Shown in pieces: positions 50,730-59,192 of a stretch of DNA of 64,000 bases. Every line of letters begins with the position of its first letter. The stretch's first letter is position 1. Source of the stretch: Yinghuangia elevatio (GTDB taxonomy: Bacteria > Actinomycetota > Actinomycetes > Streptomycetales > Streptomycetaceae); contig NZ_JBEZFP010000032.1 of the NCBI RefSeq assembly GCF_040649515.1, positions 1-64,000 of the forward strand, written 5' to 3'. Under the pieces are notes generated by a model. That model made no database searches, had not been told where the DNA came from, and saw only the letters and a program-made list of their open reading frames with translations. The translations under genes and the position numbers were made by a program.

Positions 50730-51734
50730 GTGATCCCCTACATCGCGGCCTTGGTGTTCTTCGTCCTCTTCGCCGCCGGCGTGCTGCGGGACCGCCGCCG
50801 CTTCCGCAACGCCGTCTTCCTGGGCCTCGCGCTGGCGACGCTGGCGATCGGCGTGGTGGACGACCTGGCCAAGGCGCCCGTCGAGGTCTTCGAGATCGTG
50901 GTCGCGGCGATCCTGGTGGGCCCCGCGCTCGGCATCCTGGTGCTCGCCGGGCTGCTGGTCGCCAACGGGGTCACGATGGTCCGCAAGGAGGGCCGCGGCA
51001 TCGCGAACCTGCTCTCGCTGCTCGCCGGGCTCGGCATCCTGGCGTTCGTCGCCCTGCTGGGCGCGGCCGTGGCGGTGGACGACCGCCCGCTGGAGATCGT
51101 GGCGACCAGCGCGCTCCTCGTGGTCGGCTACGTCTCGTTCCTGTTCGCGTGCTTCATCGGGTACGCGTACCTCTACGGCCGCATGCCCGTCCGCGGCGAC
51201 GTCGACTACATCGTCGTCCTCGGGTCCGGCCTCGTGGACGGCGACCAGGTGCCGCCCCTGCTCGCCGGCCGACTCGACCGGGGCCTCGCGGTGTACGAGG
51301 CCCAGTCCGCACGCGGCGGCAAGCCGATCCTGCTCGTCTCGGGCGGCCGGGGCACGGACGAAGTCGTCCCCGAGGCCGTGGCGATGGCCGACTACCTCCT
51401 GGCGCGCGGCGTGCCCGCCGACCGCGTGGTGCGCGAGACGCGCTCCGCCACCACCACCGAGAACATGCGCTTCAGCAGGGAGATCATGGCCGAGGCGAAG
51501 CCGGGCTTCCGCTGCCTCGTCGTCACGAACAACTACCACGCCTTCCGGGCCGCCATGGAGGCGCGCAAGGCCGGGCTGGGCGCCCAGGTGATCGGGTCGC
51601 CGACCGCGCGCTACTTCTGGCCGAGCGCGACCATCCGCGAGTTCGCCGCGGTATTCCTCGCGCACGCGTACGTCAACCTCGGCATCTGCGCCGCCCTCGC
51701 GCTCGCGGTCGTCGCCGCCTGGTCGCAGGCCTGA
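50730..51734 (+). CDS. YdcF/ElyC/SanA-like DUF218 membrane protein
   Basis: 334 residues with four to five N-terminal hydrophobic helices (about 1-150), then the DUF218 domain (VDYIVVLGSGLVDGDQVPPLLAGRL, SGGRGTDEVVPEAVAMADYL, SATTTENMRFS, VTNNYHAFRA) and a final helix. DUF218 proteins such as ElyC and SanA affect envelope/lipid carrier metabolism. GTG 50730 appears leaderless. Confidence 0.87.
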   Translation: MIPYIAALVFFVLFAAGVLRDRRRFRNAVFLGLALATLAIGVVDDLAKAPVEVFEIVVAAILVGPALGILVLAGLLVANGVTMVRKEGRGIANLLSLLAGLGILAFVALLGAAVAVDDRPLEIVATSALLVVGYVSFLFACFIGYAYLYGRMPVRGDVDYIVVLGSGLVDGDQVPPLLAGRLDRGLAVYEAQSARGGKPILLVSGGRGTDEVVPEAVAMADYLLARGVPADRVVRETRSATTTENMRFSREIMAEAKPGFRCLVVTNNYHAFRAAMEARKAGLGAQVIGSPTARYFWPSATIREFAAVFLAHAYVNLGICAALALAVVAAWSQA

Positions 51735-51766
51735 GGAACCCCTGAGGCGGCCCGGGCCGCTGCCCT

Positions 51767-51799
51767 GACGCCACCCCGACGCCACCCCGACGCCGCCTG
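51767..51799. repeat. Nearly three tandem 11-bp repeats GACGCCACCCC
   Basis: Units at 51767 and 51778 are identical; the third (51789) diverges after GACGCC. Located just after the DUF218 gene. No function is evident. Confidence 0.6.
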
Positions 51800-51857
51800 G
51801 GCATCGCACCGACATCGCACCGTCGCCGTCCCGGCCCGCCGCGCCGAACCATCTGGA

Positions 51858-51886
51858 TTGCGCGTCGCAACACTTGTACTTTGCAA
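51858..51886. promoter_or_regulatory. Paired operators TTGC-N5-GCAA (16-bp spacing) upstream of the deacylase operon
   Basis: TTGCGCGTCGCAA (51858-51870) and TTGTACTTTGCAA (51874-51886) are 13-bp inverted repeats with centres 16 bp apart. The same two-site arrangement precedes the marR gene at 55664-55692. They lie 88 bp upstream of the deacylase start. Confidence 0.7.
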
Positions 51887-51973
51887 GAGCAGATGCTTGA
51901 CTCCGCGCACGGGCCCGACCGCCACGGTTGCGGCCGGGCCCGGCAAGTAGCGTCGAAACGCGAGGAGTTGCCC

Positions 51974-53656
51974 ATGTCGTACGACCTCGCCCTACGCGGC
52001 GGGACGGTGCTCGACGGCACCGGCGCACCGCCGTTCCGTGCCGACGTCGGCGTACGCGACGGCCGGATCGCGGAGATCGCCCCCACCGTGCGCGGCGCCG
52101 TCGAACTCGACGCCTCGGGCGCGGTGGTCTGCCCGGGCTTCCTCGACCTGCACACGCACTACGACCCGCAGGTCCTGTGGGACCCCTGGCTCACCCCGTC
52201 CAGCGGCCAGGGCGTCACCTCGGTCGTCGCCGGCAACTGCGGCCTGTCGCTCGCGCCGTGCCCGCCGGCCATGCGCGGATCGCTGGTCCGGATCCTCGAA
52301 CACGTCGAGGACATGCCGACCGCCGTCCTCGATGCGGGCGTCGACTGGTCGTTCACCACCTATCCCGACTACCTCGCCCGGGTCGGGCGGGCCGTCGGCA
52401 TCAACTTCGGCGGCTACGTGGGCCACAACGCGGTCCGCATGACCGTCCTGGGCGAGGACGCGCACGACCGCGCCGCCACCGCCGACGAGATCGACCGCAT
52501 GCGCGCCCTGGTCGCGGACGCGCTGCGGGCCGGCGCGCTCGGGTTCTCGACCGACCGCAGCGGCTTCCACATCGGCGACCGAGGGCGGCCCGTGCCCTCG
52601 ATGAACGCCACGCAGGCCGAGGTCGAGGCGCTCATGCGGGTCACCGCCGAGGTCGGGCGCGGCATCTGCCACGTCGCGCCCGGCGAGGACTTCGCCTGGC
52701 TCTACGACTTCCAACCCGCGCTGGGACGCCCGATCACGTGGTCCGCGCTGCTCACCTACCCCGAGGGCAGCCCGCGGGCGCACTGGGCGGACAAGCTCGC
52801 GGTGCACCGCGCCGGGCGCGAGGCGGGTGCAGACGTACACCCGCAGGTCACGTGCCGCCCCATCGAGCAGCGCATATCCGCGGCCGACCCGTCCTCGTTC
52901 TACTCGGTCCCCGCGTGGGCCGAACTCGCCCCGCTCGCCCCGGCGCAGCGGGCCGAGCGCTACCGCGACGCGGCGTGGCGGGACCGGGCGTACCGCGAAC
53001 TCGACAGCCGCCGGTGGGTCAACCCGCGCTGGGCCGACATCACCGTCGTGGAAACCGCCCGCCACACCGGCCTCATCGGCCGCGGCATCGCCGAACTCGC
53101 CGCCGAGGCACGGCAATCCGGACGCCCCGAGGACGCCGCCCGCACGCCGCTGGACGTCCTGCTCGACCTCAGCCTCGCCGACGACCTGCGCACCCGCTTC
53201 GCCGTCACGTTCGCCAACGACGACGAGGACGCGCTGCGCACCCTGCTGGCCGCGGAAGGCTGCGTCCTCGGCCTGTCCGACGCGGGCGCGCACGCCGGGC
53301 AGATCTGCGACGCGCACATGCCCGTCGACTTCCTCGCCAACTGGGTCCGCGACCGCGAACTCATGGCACCCGAGCAGGGCGTGCACCGCCTGACCGGTGA
53401 ACCCGCCGACCTGCTCGGCCTCGCCGACCGCGGCCGGGTGCGCGTCGGCGCGGCCGCCGACCTGCTCGCCTTGCGCTGGGACGACCTGCGCGCACCCACC
53501 CCGCGCCGGGTCACCGACCTGCCCTCGGGCGGGGAGCGCCTCGTCGTCGACGCGCCGCCCGGCCTCGAACACGTCGTCGTCAACGGCAGCGTGACCCGCC
53601 GTGACGGCGTCGATGTCGGCGGCGACCTGGCCCGCCTGCCCGGCCGCCTTCTCTGA
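51974..53656 (+). CDS. N-acyl-D-amino-acid deacylase/D-aminoacylase-type amidohydrolase
   Basis: 560-residue metal-dependent hydrolase: beta-sandwich ends flank a TIM barrel. HTHYDPQ near residue 60 is the first metal motif, GLGLSDAGAHAGQICDAH-like segments (LSDAGAHAGQI) carry the late Asp/His, and GNCGLSLAP is typical of the D-aminoacylase group. It would remove acyl groups from D-amino acids or related amides. ATG 51974 has GAGGAG 6 nt upstream. It is followed at 83 bp by a second amidohydrolase and probably cotranscribed under a MarR regulator. Confidence 0.87.
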   Translation: MSYDLALRGGTVLDGTGAPPFRADVGVRDGRIAEIAPTVRGAVELDASGAVVCPGFLDLHTHYDPQVLWDPWLTPSSGQGVTSVVAGNCGLSLAPCPPAMRGSLVRILEHVEDMPTAVLDAGVDWSFTTYPDYLARVGRAVGINFGGYVGHNAVRMTVLGEDAHDRAATADEIDRMRALVADALRAGALGFSTDRSGFHIGDRGRPVPSMNATQAEVEALMRVTAEVGRGICHVAPGEDFAWLYDFQPALGRPITWSALLTYPEGSPRAHWADKLAVHRAGREAGADVHPQVTCRPIEQRISAADPSSFYSVPAWAELAPLAPAQRAERYRDAAWRDRAYRELDSRRWVNPRWADITVVETARHTGLIGRGIAELAAEARQSGRPEDAARTPLDVLLDLSLADDLRTRFAVTFANDDEDALRTLLAAEGCVLGLSDAGAHAGQICDAHMPVDFLANWVRDRELMAPEQGVHRLTGEPADLLGLADRGRVRVGAAADLLALRWDDLRAPTPRRVTDLPSGGERLVVDAPPGLEHVVVNGSVTRRDGVDVGGDLARLPGRLL

Positions 53657-53663
53657 CCACCGC

Positions 53664-53712
53664 ACCGGGATCCGCGAGTCGGCTTGCCGCCGACGCATTT
53701 GCGGGTCCCGGT
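53664..53712 (+). other. Two-tier stem-loop between the two amidohydrolase genes
   Basis: ACCGGGATCCGC (53664-53675) pairs with GCGGGTCCCGGT (53701-53712) over 12 bp with one G-U, enclosing a perfect inner GTCGGC-TTGCC-GCCGAC hairpin. It lies 8-57 bp after the first gene and could attenuate or process the operon mRNA. Confidence 0.55.
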
Positions 53713-53739
53713 CCCGCCCCCCCAAGACCGGAGTCCGAT

Positions 53740-54885
53740 ATGACCGGCCTGTCGCCAGAGCAGTGGATAATCTCCTCCGACTCGCACATCATCGAACCGC
53801 CCGACCTGTGGCAGCGCGTCGCCCCCGACGACGAACTCCCGCGCGTGGTCCGCGAGGACGACGGGGACTGGTGGTACGTCGCGGGCCGGCGCACGATGTC
53901 GTTCCTCGGCATCCAGACCGGCGAGCGCTTCGCCCACGACCCCGACCGGCTGCGCACGTCCGCCACCTTCGAAGACGTGCGCGACTCCGCGTACGACCCG
54001 GCCCGCTACCTCGCCGAGAACGAGTCCGACGGCATCTGGGGCTCGGTCATCTACCCGTCCCAGGGCCTGGTGTCGTACGCGGTCCCGGAGAGCGGCGTCC
54101 TGTCGCGCTCGGTCCGCATCTACAACGACTGGCTCGCCGACTTCTGCGCGCACGACCCGGCACGGCTCAAGGGCGTCGCGATGCTCAACACCGACGACCC
54201 GGCCGAGGCGGCGGCCGAACTGCGCCGCGCCCACGCGCGCGGGCTCAGCGGCGCGCTGATACCGGTGCGGACTCCCGTGTGGAACCCGTACCGCAGCCCC
54301 GCGTACGAGCCGCTCTGGCAGGCCGCCGAGGAACTGGGCGTGCCGATCTCGCTGCACGTGGGCACCGACCGCGCGGACCCGCGCACGGGCGAGTTCTTCC
54401 TCGACATCAAGGAGGTCCCGCCGTCCGTCTTCGTCAACAAGGACCAGCAGGTACGCGCCGCGCTCGGCGACCTCATCCTGTCCGGCGTGTTCGAGCGGCA
54501 CCCGGGCCTGCGCGTCGGCACGGTCGAGCACGAGCTGAGCTGGATCCCGTTCTTCCTGACCCAGATGGACTACACGTACACCGACCGCCCCGCACGCGGC
54601 GATTGGCACCGCTTCGCCGACCCCGACGTGCTGCCGTCGCACTACTGGCACAACAACTGCTTCGCGTCCTTCCAGGAGGACGCCCTCGGGGTGCGGGTGC
54701 GCGACGTCATCGGCGTCGGCACGCTGATGTTCGGGTCGGACTACCCGCACACGGAGTCCACGTTCCCGCGCAGCCGGGAGATCCTGGGCGGCGTCCTGGC
54801 GGACCTGCCCGCGGACGAGGCGGCACGCATCGCCTCGGGCAACGTCGCGGCGCTGTACGGTTTCACGCCGCCTGCCACCCGCTGA
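53740..54885 (+). CDS. Amidohydrolase-2 family protein
   Basis: 381 residues. SSDSHIIEP (metal motif) at residue 12, LHVGTDR (strand-5 His), and MFGSDYPHTES near the C-terminus place it in the ACMSD-like group, like the protein at 22.4-23.8 kb but shorter. It probably hydrolyses or decarboxylates a ring or amide compound, perhaps the product of the upstream deacylase. ATG 53740 is preceded by a weak GGAG. Confidence 0.87.
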   Translation: MTGLSPEQWIISSDSHIIEPPDLWQRVAPDDELPRVVREDDGDWWYVAGRRTMSFLGIQTGERFAHDPDRLRTSATFEDVRDSAYDPARYLAENESDGIWGSVIYPSQGLVSYAVPESGVLSRSVRIYNDWLADFCAHDPARLKGVAMLNTDDPAEAAAELRRAHARGLSGALIPVRTPVWNPYRSPAYEPLWQAAEELGVPISLHVGTDRADPRTGEFFLDIKEVPPSVFVNKDQQVRAALGDLILSGVFERHPGLRVGTVEHELSWIPFFLTQMDYTYTDRPARGDWHRFADPDVLPSHYWHNNCFASFQEDALGVRVRDVIGVGTLMFGSDYPHTESTFPRSREILGGVLADLPADEAARIASGNVAALYGFTPPATR

Positions 54886-54898
54886 CGGCGGCAGCGGC

Positions 54899-54904
54899 TA
54901 CGCT
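54899..54904 (+). promoter_or_regulatory. -10 element TACGCT, leaderless start of a 49-residue ORF
   Basis: TACGCT is followed by 6 nt and then the ATG at 54911, the same spacing as at several other starts in this window. Confidence 0.4.
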
Positions 54905-54910
54905 CGCCGG

Positions 54911-55060
54911 ATGACGACCGGTACCGAGGACAGGACCGAGGCCGGGAAGGCCGCCGCGGCGCAGTCGCGGGCCGAGTTGTGGCGCCGCCGGCTGCCGTCG
55001 ATCGCCGCGCTCTGCCTCGTCTTCGTCGTGGCGTGGGTGCTCGACCCGCCTTGCTGCTGA
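54911..55060 (+). CDS. Small single-helix membrane protein, 49 residues
   Basis: Begins MTTGTEDRTEAGKAAAAQ, with an Arg-rich juxtamembrane segment (LWRRRL), one hydrophobic helix (SIAALCLVFVVAWVL) and the end DPPCC. A soluble basic N-terminus, one helix and terminal double Cys make a coherent topology. The ATG lies 26 bp after the amidohydrolase stop and has a leaderless-type -10 element. Function unknown; the Cys pair could be lipidated or metal-binding. Confidence 0.6.
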   Translation: MTTGTEDRTEAGKAAAAQSRAELWRRRLPSIAALCLVFVVAWVLDPPCC

Positions 55061-55127
55061 ACAATGCGGCCGCGATCCGCGGACCGGCGCGCCGAAAGGC
55101 GGCCGGGTCGCGGATCGCGGCATGCAC

Positions 55128-55616
55128 CTATGGGGTGGACGGCACGCCGCGGGCGTACTCCTCGATCAGGTCGACGTATTGCGTCAGCAGCCGGGTCAGC
55201 TCCGCACGGTCCTCGGCCGGCATCGGCGCCAGCACGTCGCGCATCAGGGCGAGCCGGGCCCGGGTGATGCGGCCCGATACGGTCTTGCCGCGGCGGCTCG
55301 CCCGGACCGACACATAGCGGCGGTTGGCCGGGTCCGGTTCGCGCTCGGCGAGGCCGAGGCGTACCAGCGGGTCGACGGTGCGCGTCGCGGTCGACGGGTC
55401 GATGCCGAGCCGGGCCGCGAGTTCGTGCATGCGCCACACCGGACGTCCCGCAAGGCATTCGAGCGCGTCCACCTGCACAGGCGTGAGCTGGGTGTCGCCT
55501 ACCTGGTAGAGGTCCTGTTGCAGCAGGCGGCTGGGCGAACTGCGGCGCAGGCGCAGCACCGCCTCGACCAACCCGGCGCCCGGATCGAGGGGTTCGGCGG
55601 TGGTGCCAGAGCTCAT
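55128..55616 (-). CDS. MarR-family transcriptional regulator
   Basis: 162 residues. The winged helix region is MHELAARLGIDPSTATRTVDPLVRLGLAERE followed by the wing DPANRRYVSVRAS. Upstream of it lie two TTGC-N5-GCAA-type sites 16 bp apart, and the same pair occurs before the deacylase gene at 51974, so it is probably both autoregulated and the regulator of that operon. A small acyl or amino compound may be the effector (inference). Confidence 0.88.
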   Translation of the reverse strand: MSSGTTAEPLDPGAGLVEAVLRLRRSSPSRLLQQDLYQVGDTQLTPVQVDALECLAGRPVWRMHELAARLGIDPSTATRTVDPLVRLGLAEREPDPANRRYVSVRASRRGKTVSGRITRARLALMRDVLAPMPAEDRAELTRLLTQYVDLIEEYARGVPSTP

Positions 55617-55663
55617 CGGTTCCGTCCCTCACCCGGCGCGGCGCCGCGACCGCGGCGTGACGT

Positions 55664-55692
55664 ATGCAGGGCGCAATTCTTGCACCTCGCAA
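55664..55692. promoter_or_regulatory. Paired operators (A/T)TGC-N5-GCAA (16-bp spacing) upstream of marR
   Basis: ATGCAGGGCGCAA (55664-55676) and TTGCACCTCGCAA (55680-55692) have centres 16 bp apart, exactly as at 51858-51886. They lie 48-76 bp upstream of the marR start. Confidence 0.7.
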
Positions 55693-55795
55693 TCCCGGGT
55701 GGGAAGGACGGGCGGCCGGGCGGCGGCCGGGTACGGCGCTCCGTGCGGCCGTCCCGTGGGACCGGTGTCGGCCCGCCCGGGACGGCCGCAACGGC

Positions 55796-57598
55796 TCAGG
55801 TGAGCAGGGTGTCGAGGAACGGGTTGGTGAACACCCTGTGCGGGTCGTACGCGTCGAGCGCGGCAACGCCGGTGTCCCAGTTGTTCCCGGCCGGGAGACC
55901 GCTGCGGAACGAGTCCGGCACCGTCGTCCCGACCGTGGTCGGGTCCGACCAGGCGGCCGTACCGCTGTAGCCCCAGCCCTTCGACCACTCCACGCGTACC
56001 TGCGCGTAACTGCCCGAGTAGTTCGCGAGTACCCACTGCTCGGTCTCACGGTAGAACTGACCGCTGTACGGGGTCCCCGGGGTGGTGAGGATGTCGAGCC
56101 ACACCGCCACGTCCCACTCGGGGTGGTCGGGCCGCGTACGCAGCGCCGACAGCGTCGGGTGCACCGCCCCCGCGACCCCCGTGTGCCCGGGATCGTCCAG
56201 GCCGGTCACCCGGACCTCCAGCGGCCCGTTCATCGGGAACCTGCCCTGTGCCTGGTAGGACGCCAGCGCTCCCTTGTAGTAGGCGTGGAACTCGCTGACC
56301 ACGCGCTGGATGTCGGCGCGTTTGGTGAGGATCGCGTACCCGTTCGCGGTGACTCGGAAGGTCGTCGGCCGGATGTAGAGCATCGTGTTCTTCGACCAGC
56401 CCCACAGGTCCCACGACAGCGTCGCGAGCAGGCCCGCGCTCGACGTCGCCCCCTGGAGGTTGCAGAACGCGGGCGTGAGGCCGGAGTTCCCGGCGATGAT
56501 CTGGCCGAGCAGGTCGGCGGCCTCGGTGGGCAGGAAGTCGCTGAACGGGTAGTTGTAGGGCGCGGTGACCTGGCGCGACAGCGGCGGCTTGGTCGGGGCC
56601 ACCGTCCACAGCTTGACCCAGGGGTTGTCGGTGAAGGGGAACCAGATGACCTCCACGCGGCCGCTCTGGTTCACGTACGACGCAAAGGAGTTGGCGCCGG
56701 CGGTCGCCGGCGGAGCGAAGATGTCGTCGGCACTCACGGTCATCCAGCTCTGGCAGCGCAGCCGCTGGTTCTGCCCGACGCGCAGCGTGGCCTCGACCAC
56801 GAAGCCGCGGCCCAGGCTCGCCAGCAGCGGGGCGATGGCGGGGTCGGTGCGCTGGAACGTCCTGAGCTTGTACTGCGCGGTGGGCGCGTCCCAGACGACG
56901 GCGGTCAGGGACAACACCAGGTTGCTGATCGAGCCGTACGTGTGGCCGTACGGTCTGGTCTCGCCCGCGGCCGGCACGGCGGTCCCGTGCGCGTCGATGG
57001 CCAGGACGCCGCCGAGGGTGATGTCGCCGGGTGCCGGCACCGCGGTCAGGCCGTAGCCGGATGCCTCCAGCGTGGCCAGCAGGACGTCCATCGACACGCC
57101 TGCCTGCGCGGTGACGCTGGGCGTGGCGCCGGTCTGCACGGCGATCGAGGTGAGGTTCTGGGTGGTGTCGACGAGCAGCGTGTCGGCGCTTCCGGCGTCG
57201 GCGGTGACCAGGATGGGGGACCAGTTGTGGCTGTGGCCCTTGGCGCGGAGCGTCCAGCCGTGCGCCTTGGCCCAGTTCGCGAGGATGACGACGTCGGCGG
57301 GCGTCGCGGGCGCACACGTCCACAGGTCGTCCACGCGCAGTTCACCGGACCAATTGCGGTACGACTGCTGGTAGATGGCGATGCCGGGCGGCGGACCGGG
57401 CGGCGGCGGCACGGTGGCCTCCGCGCCGCCGACGGGTATGCGGGACAGGGGCGTCCACTGCGCCGCGGTCAGCGCGGCCGCGGCGGCCAGGCCGCCCAGG
57501 ACCGCACGGCGCCCGGGGTCGGAGGCGTCGGTCGCCTCGGAAGCGGCGGTCGCCTCGGAGGTTGCGGTTGCCTCGCTGGGGTCTGCTGTGTGGGTCAT
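55796..57598 (-). CDS. Cholesterol oxidase-type (BCO/VAO family) FAD oxidoreductase, exported
   Basis: 600 residues. SEATA repeats, then DPGRRAVLGGLAAAAALTAA, a Tat-like signal. The FAD-binding PCMH domain contains AKGHSHNWSP, where His122 or His124 is the likely site of covalent FAD attachment as in Brevibacterium-type class II cholesterol oxidase, and GDITLGGVLAIDAHG. The rest matches the cholesterol oxidase substrate-binding domain. Reaction: 3-hydroxysteroid oxidation and isomerisation with H2O2 release, if the substrate is conserved. ATG 57598 has GGAG 4 nt upstream. Confidence 0.85.
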   Translation of the reverse strand: MTHTADPSEATATSEATAASEATDASDPGRRAVLGGLAAAAALTAAQWTPLSRIPVGGAEATVPPPPGPPPGIAIYQQSYRNWSGELRVDDLWTCAPATPADVVILANWAKAHGWTLRAKGHSHNWSPILVTADAGSADTLLVDTTQNLTSIAVQTGATPSVTAQAGVSMDVLLATLEASGYGLTAVPAPGDITLGGVLAIDAHGTAVPAAGETRPYGHTYGSISNLVLSLTAVVWDAPTAQYKLRTFQRTDPAIAPLLASLGRGFVVEATLRVGQNQRLRCQSWMTVSADDIFAPPATAGANSFASYVNQSGRVEVIWFPFTDNPWVKLWTVAPTKPPLSRQVTAPYNYPFSDFLPTEAADLLGQIIAGNSGLTPAFCNLQGATSSAGLLATLSWDLWGWSKNTMLYIRPTTFRVTANGYAILTKRADIQRVVSEFHAYYKGALASYQAQGRFPMNGPLEVRVTGLDDPGHTGVAGAVHPTLSALRTRPDHPEWDVAVWLDILTTPGTPYSGQFYRETEQWVLANYSGSYAQVRVEWSKGWGYSGTAAWSDPTTVGTTVPDSFRSGLPAGNNWDTGVAALDAYDPHRVFTNPFLDTLLT

Positions 57599-57944
57599 CT
57601 GACTCCGTCTTCGTACGCGGTACCGGGGGTGGTACGTACGGCAGAAACACGGCGACACGTGACCGCACACATGGCGGAGCACCCGACCGACACGTGTCAA
57701 CCGGGCAGCAAGAGTGCCGCCGGGCGGATCATTTTTCAATCAACCGACTGATGCATATTTGGCAAGGTTCCGGGAGTTTGGACGGGAACCGGCCAACCGG
57801 AGGCAAGGGTTCCGCAACCCGATCGGCGCAGCAGATCAGGGCAGCCCGCGCCGAACCGTGAGACGTTCCTTCAATGGGCGGCACCGTGCTCCGGCACTGC
57901 CGCCCGCCCGTATGCCCGACTGCGTTCACCCGCATGGAGGAACG
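57599..57944. other. 346-bp divergent region of cholesterol oxidase and baeRF3 genes
   Basis: GACACGTG (57654-57661) recurs as the perfect palindrome GACACGTGTC (57689-57698); an AT-rich stretch follows near 57728-57770. These are candidates for an operator and promoters. No gene is seen. Confidence 0.45.
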
Positions 57945-59066
57945 ATGCCGCAGGCCGTCCGCCCCACCGCCGAACTGCTGGCCGAGCTGCGCAGGCCGCG
58001 TCCGTACCCCGCGGTGTCGGTCACGCTGCCCACGCACCGCCGCCGGCCGGAGAACCAGCAGGACCACATCCGGCTGCGCAACCTCCTGGAGGAGGCGGGC
58101 CGACGGCTCGCGGACGACCCCGACGTGCCGCGCGAGAGGCGCCTCGCGGTCGCCGAGCATCTGCGGCTCGCGGGCGAGGAGTCGGACCCGGAGCGGTTCC
58201 TCGACGGGCTCGTGCTGTACGCGTCGGAGGACGAGCACCGCATGTACCGGGTGGGCACGGAGGTCTCCGAGCGGGTGGTGTTCGGCACGACGTACCTGAC
58301 CCGCAACCTGGTCGCCGCGGAGGCGCGGTCGCGTCCCTACTGGGTGCTGGTGCTCAGCGAGGACGACGTGCGGCTGTGGCACGGGCGCGGCACCCAGGTC
58401 GAGCCCGTCGAAGGCGACGGCTTCCCGGTCGCCAACCCGGGCGAGGAGCGCGACGGACCGGTCACCCGCGAAGGCGGCGGCCTGGGGGTGTCGCAGGACA
58501 TGCGCAGCATGTTCACCGAGGCCGACGACAAGCTCGCCGCCGCGCTGGACGGGCGCGCGCAGCCGGTCGTCCTGGTCGGATTGCGGCCGCAGACGTCCCT
58601 GTTCCGCTCGGTCACCCGGCACACGGACCACATCGCGGCTGAGCTGGACAAGGGCGGCCTGCGTACCGTCACCCCGGCCGAGCTCGCTGTCGAACTCGCG
58701 CCGGTGCGCGAGGAGTTGGCCGAGGCTCGGAGCACGGCGGCGCTGGCGGCACTGGACGCGGCGCGCAGCGGACGGCGGTACGCGGCAGGCGTCCAGGACG
58801 CCTGGCTGCCCGCCCACGAAGGACGTGTGGCGCACCTCGTCGTCGAGGACGGCCTGCGCATCACCGCGCGCCCGGAGGCGGTGGAGGGCGCCGAGCGGGC
58901 CGCGCTGAGCGTCCTGGACGGCGGCACCCCGAGCGTCGACGGCGTCGAGGACGACATCGTCGACTCGCTGGTCGAGGCAGTGCTCGACGCGGACGGCGTC
59001 GTCGACTTCGTCCCGGACGGAACACTCGCCGAAGCCGGCGGCCTCGCCGCCGCACTGCGGTTCTAG
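57945..59066 (+). CDS. baeRF3-domain protein (bacterial archaeo-eukaryotic release factor-like)
   Basis: 373 residues. The N-terminal half (YPAVSVTLPTHRRRPENQQDHIRLRNLLEEA, near residues 20-50) and the LVLSEDDVRLWHGRG, PVVLVGLRPQTSLFRSVT and C-terminal Rossmann-like segments fit the baeRF family 3. These are eRF1-related proteins proposed to act in ribosome rescue or hibernation; direct function is unproven. ATG 57945 has GGAGG 4 nt upstream. Confidence 0.75.
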   Translation: MPQAVRPTAELLAELRRPRPYPAVSVTLPTHRRRPENQQDHIRLRNLLEEAGRRLADDPDVPRERRLAVAEHLRLAGEESDPERFLDGLVLYASEDEHRMYRVGTEVSERVVFGTTYLTRNLVAAEARSRPYWVLVLSEDDVRLWHGRGTQVEPVEGDGFPVANPGEERDGPVTREGGGLGVSQDMRSMFTEADDKLAAALDGRAQPVVLVGLRPQTSLFRSVTRHTDHIAAELDKGGLRTVTPAELAVELAPVREELAEARSTAALAALDAARSGRRYAAGVQDAWLPAHEGRVAHLVVEDGLRITARPEAVEGAERAALSVLDGGTPSVDGVEDDIVDSLVEAVLDADGVVDFVPDGTLAEAGGLAAALRF

Positions 59067-59067
59067 G

Positions 59068-59082
59068 AAGACACGACCTAGA
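59068..59082. repeat. Second copy of GAAGACACGACCTAG
   Basis: Identical 15 bp to the right end of the inverted repeat at 45582-45636; it starts right after the baeRF3 stop codon, which itself forms part of a CTAG. Only this half is present. Confidence 0.5.
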
Positions 59083-59192
59083 CCTGTCCGTCGAGTTCGT
59101 CGAAGAAGCGGCCGGAACGAGCGGACACCCTCCGAGGGTGTCCGCTCGTCGGCCCGTAGGCGTCGAGTGAGGGTGCCTTCGCGTCGGACGCG

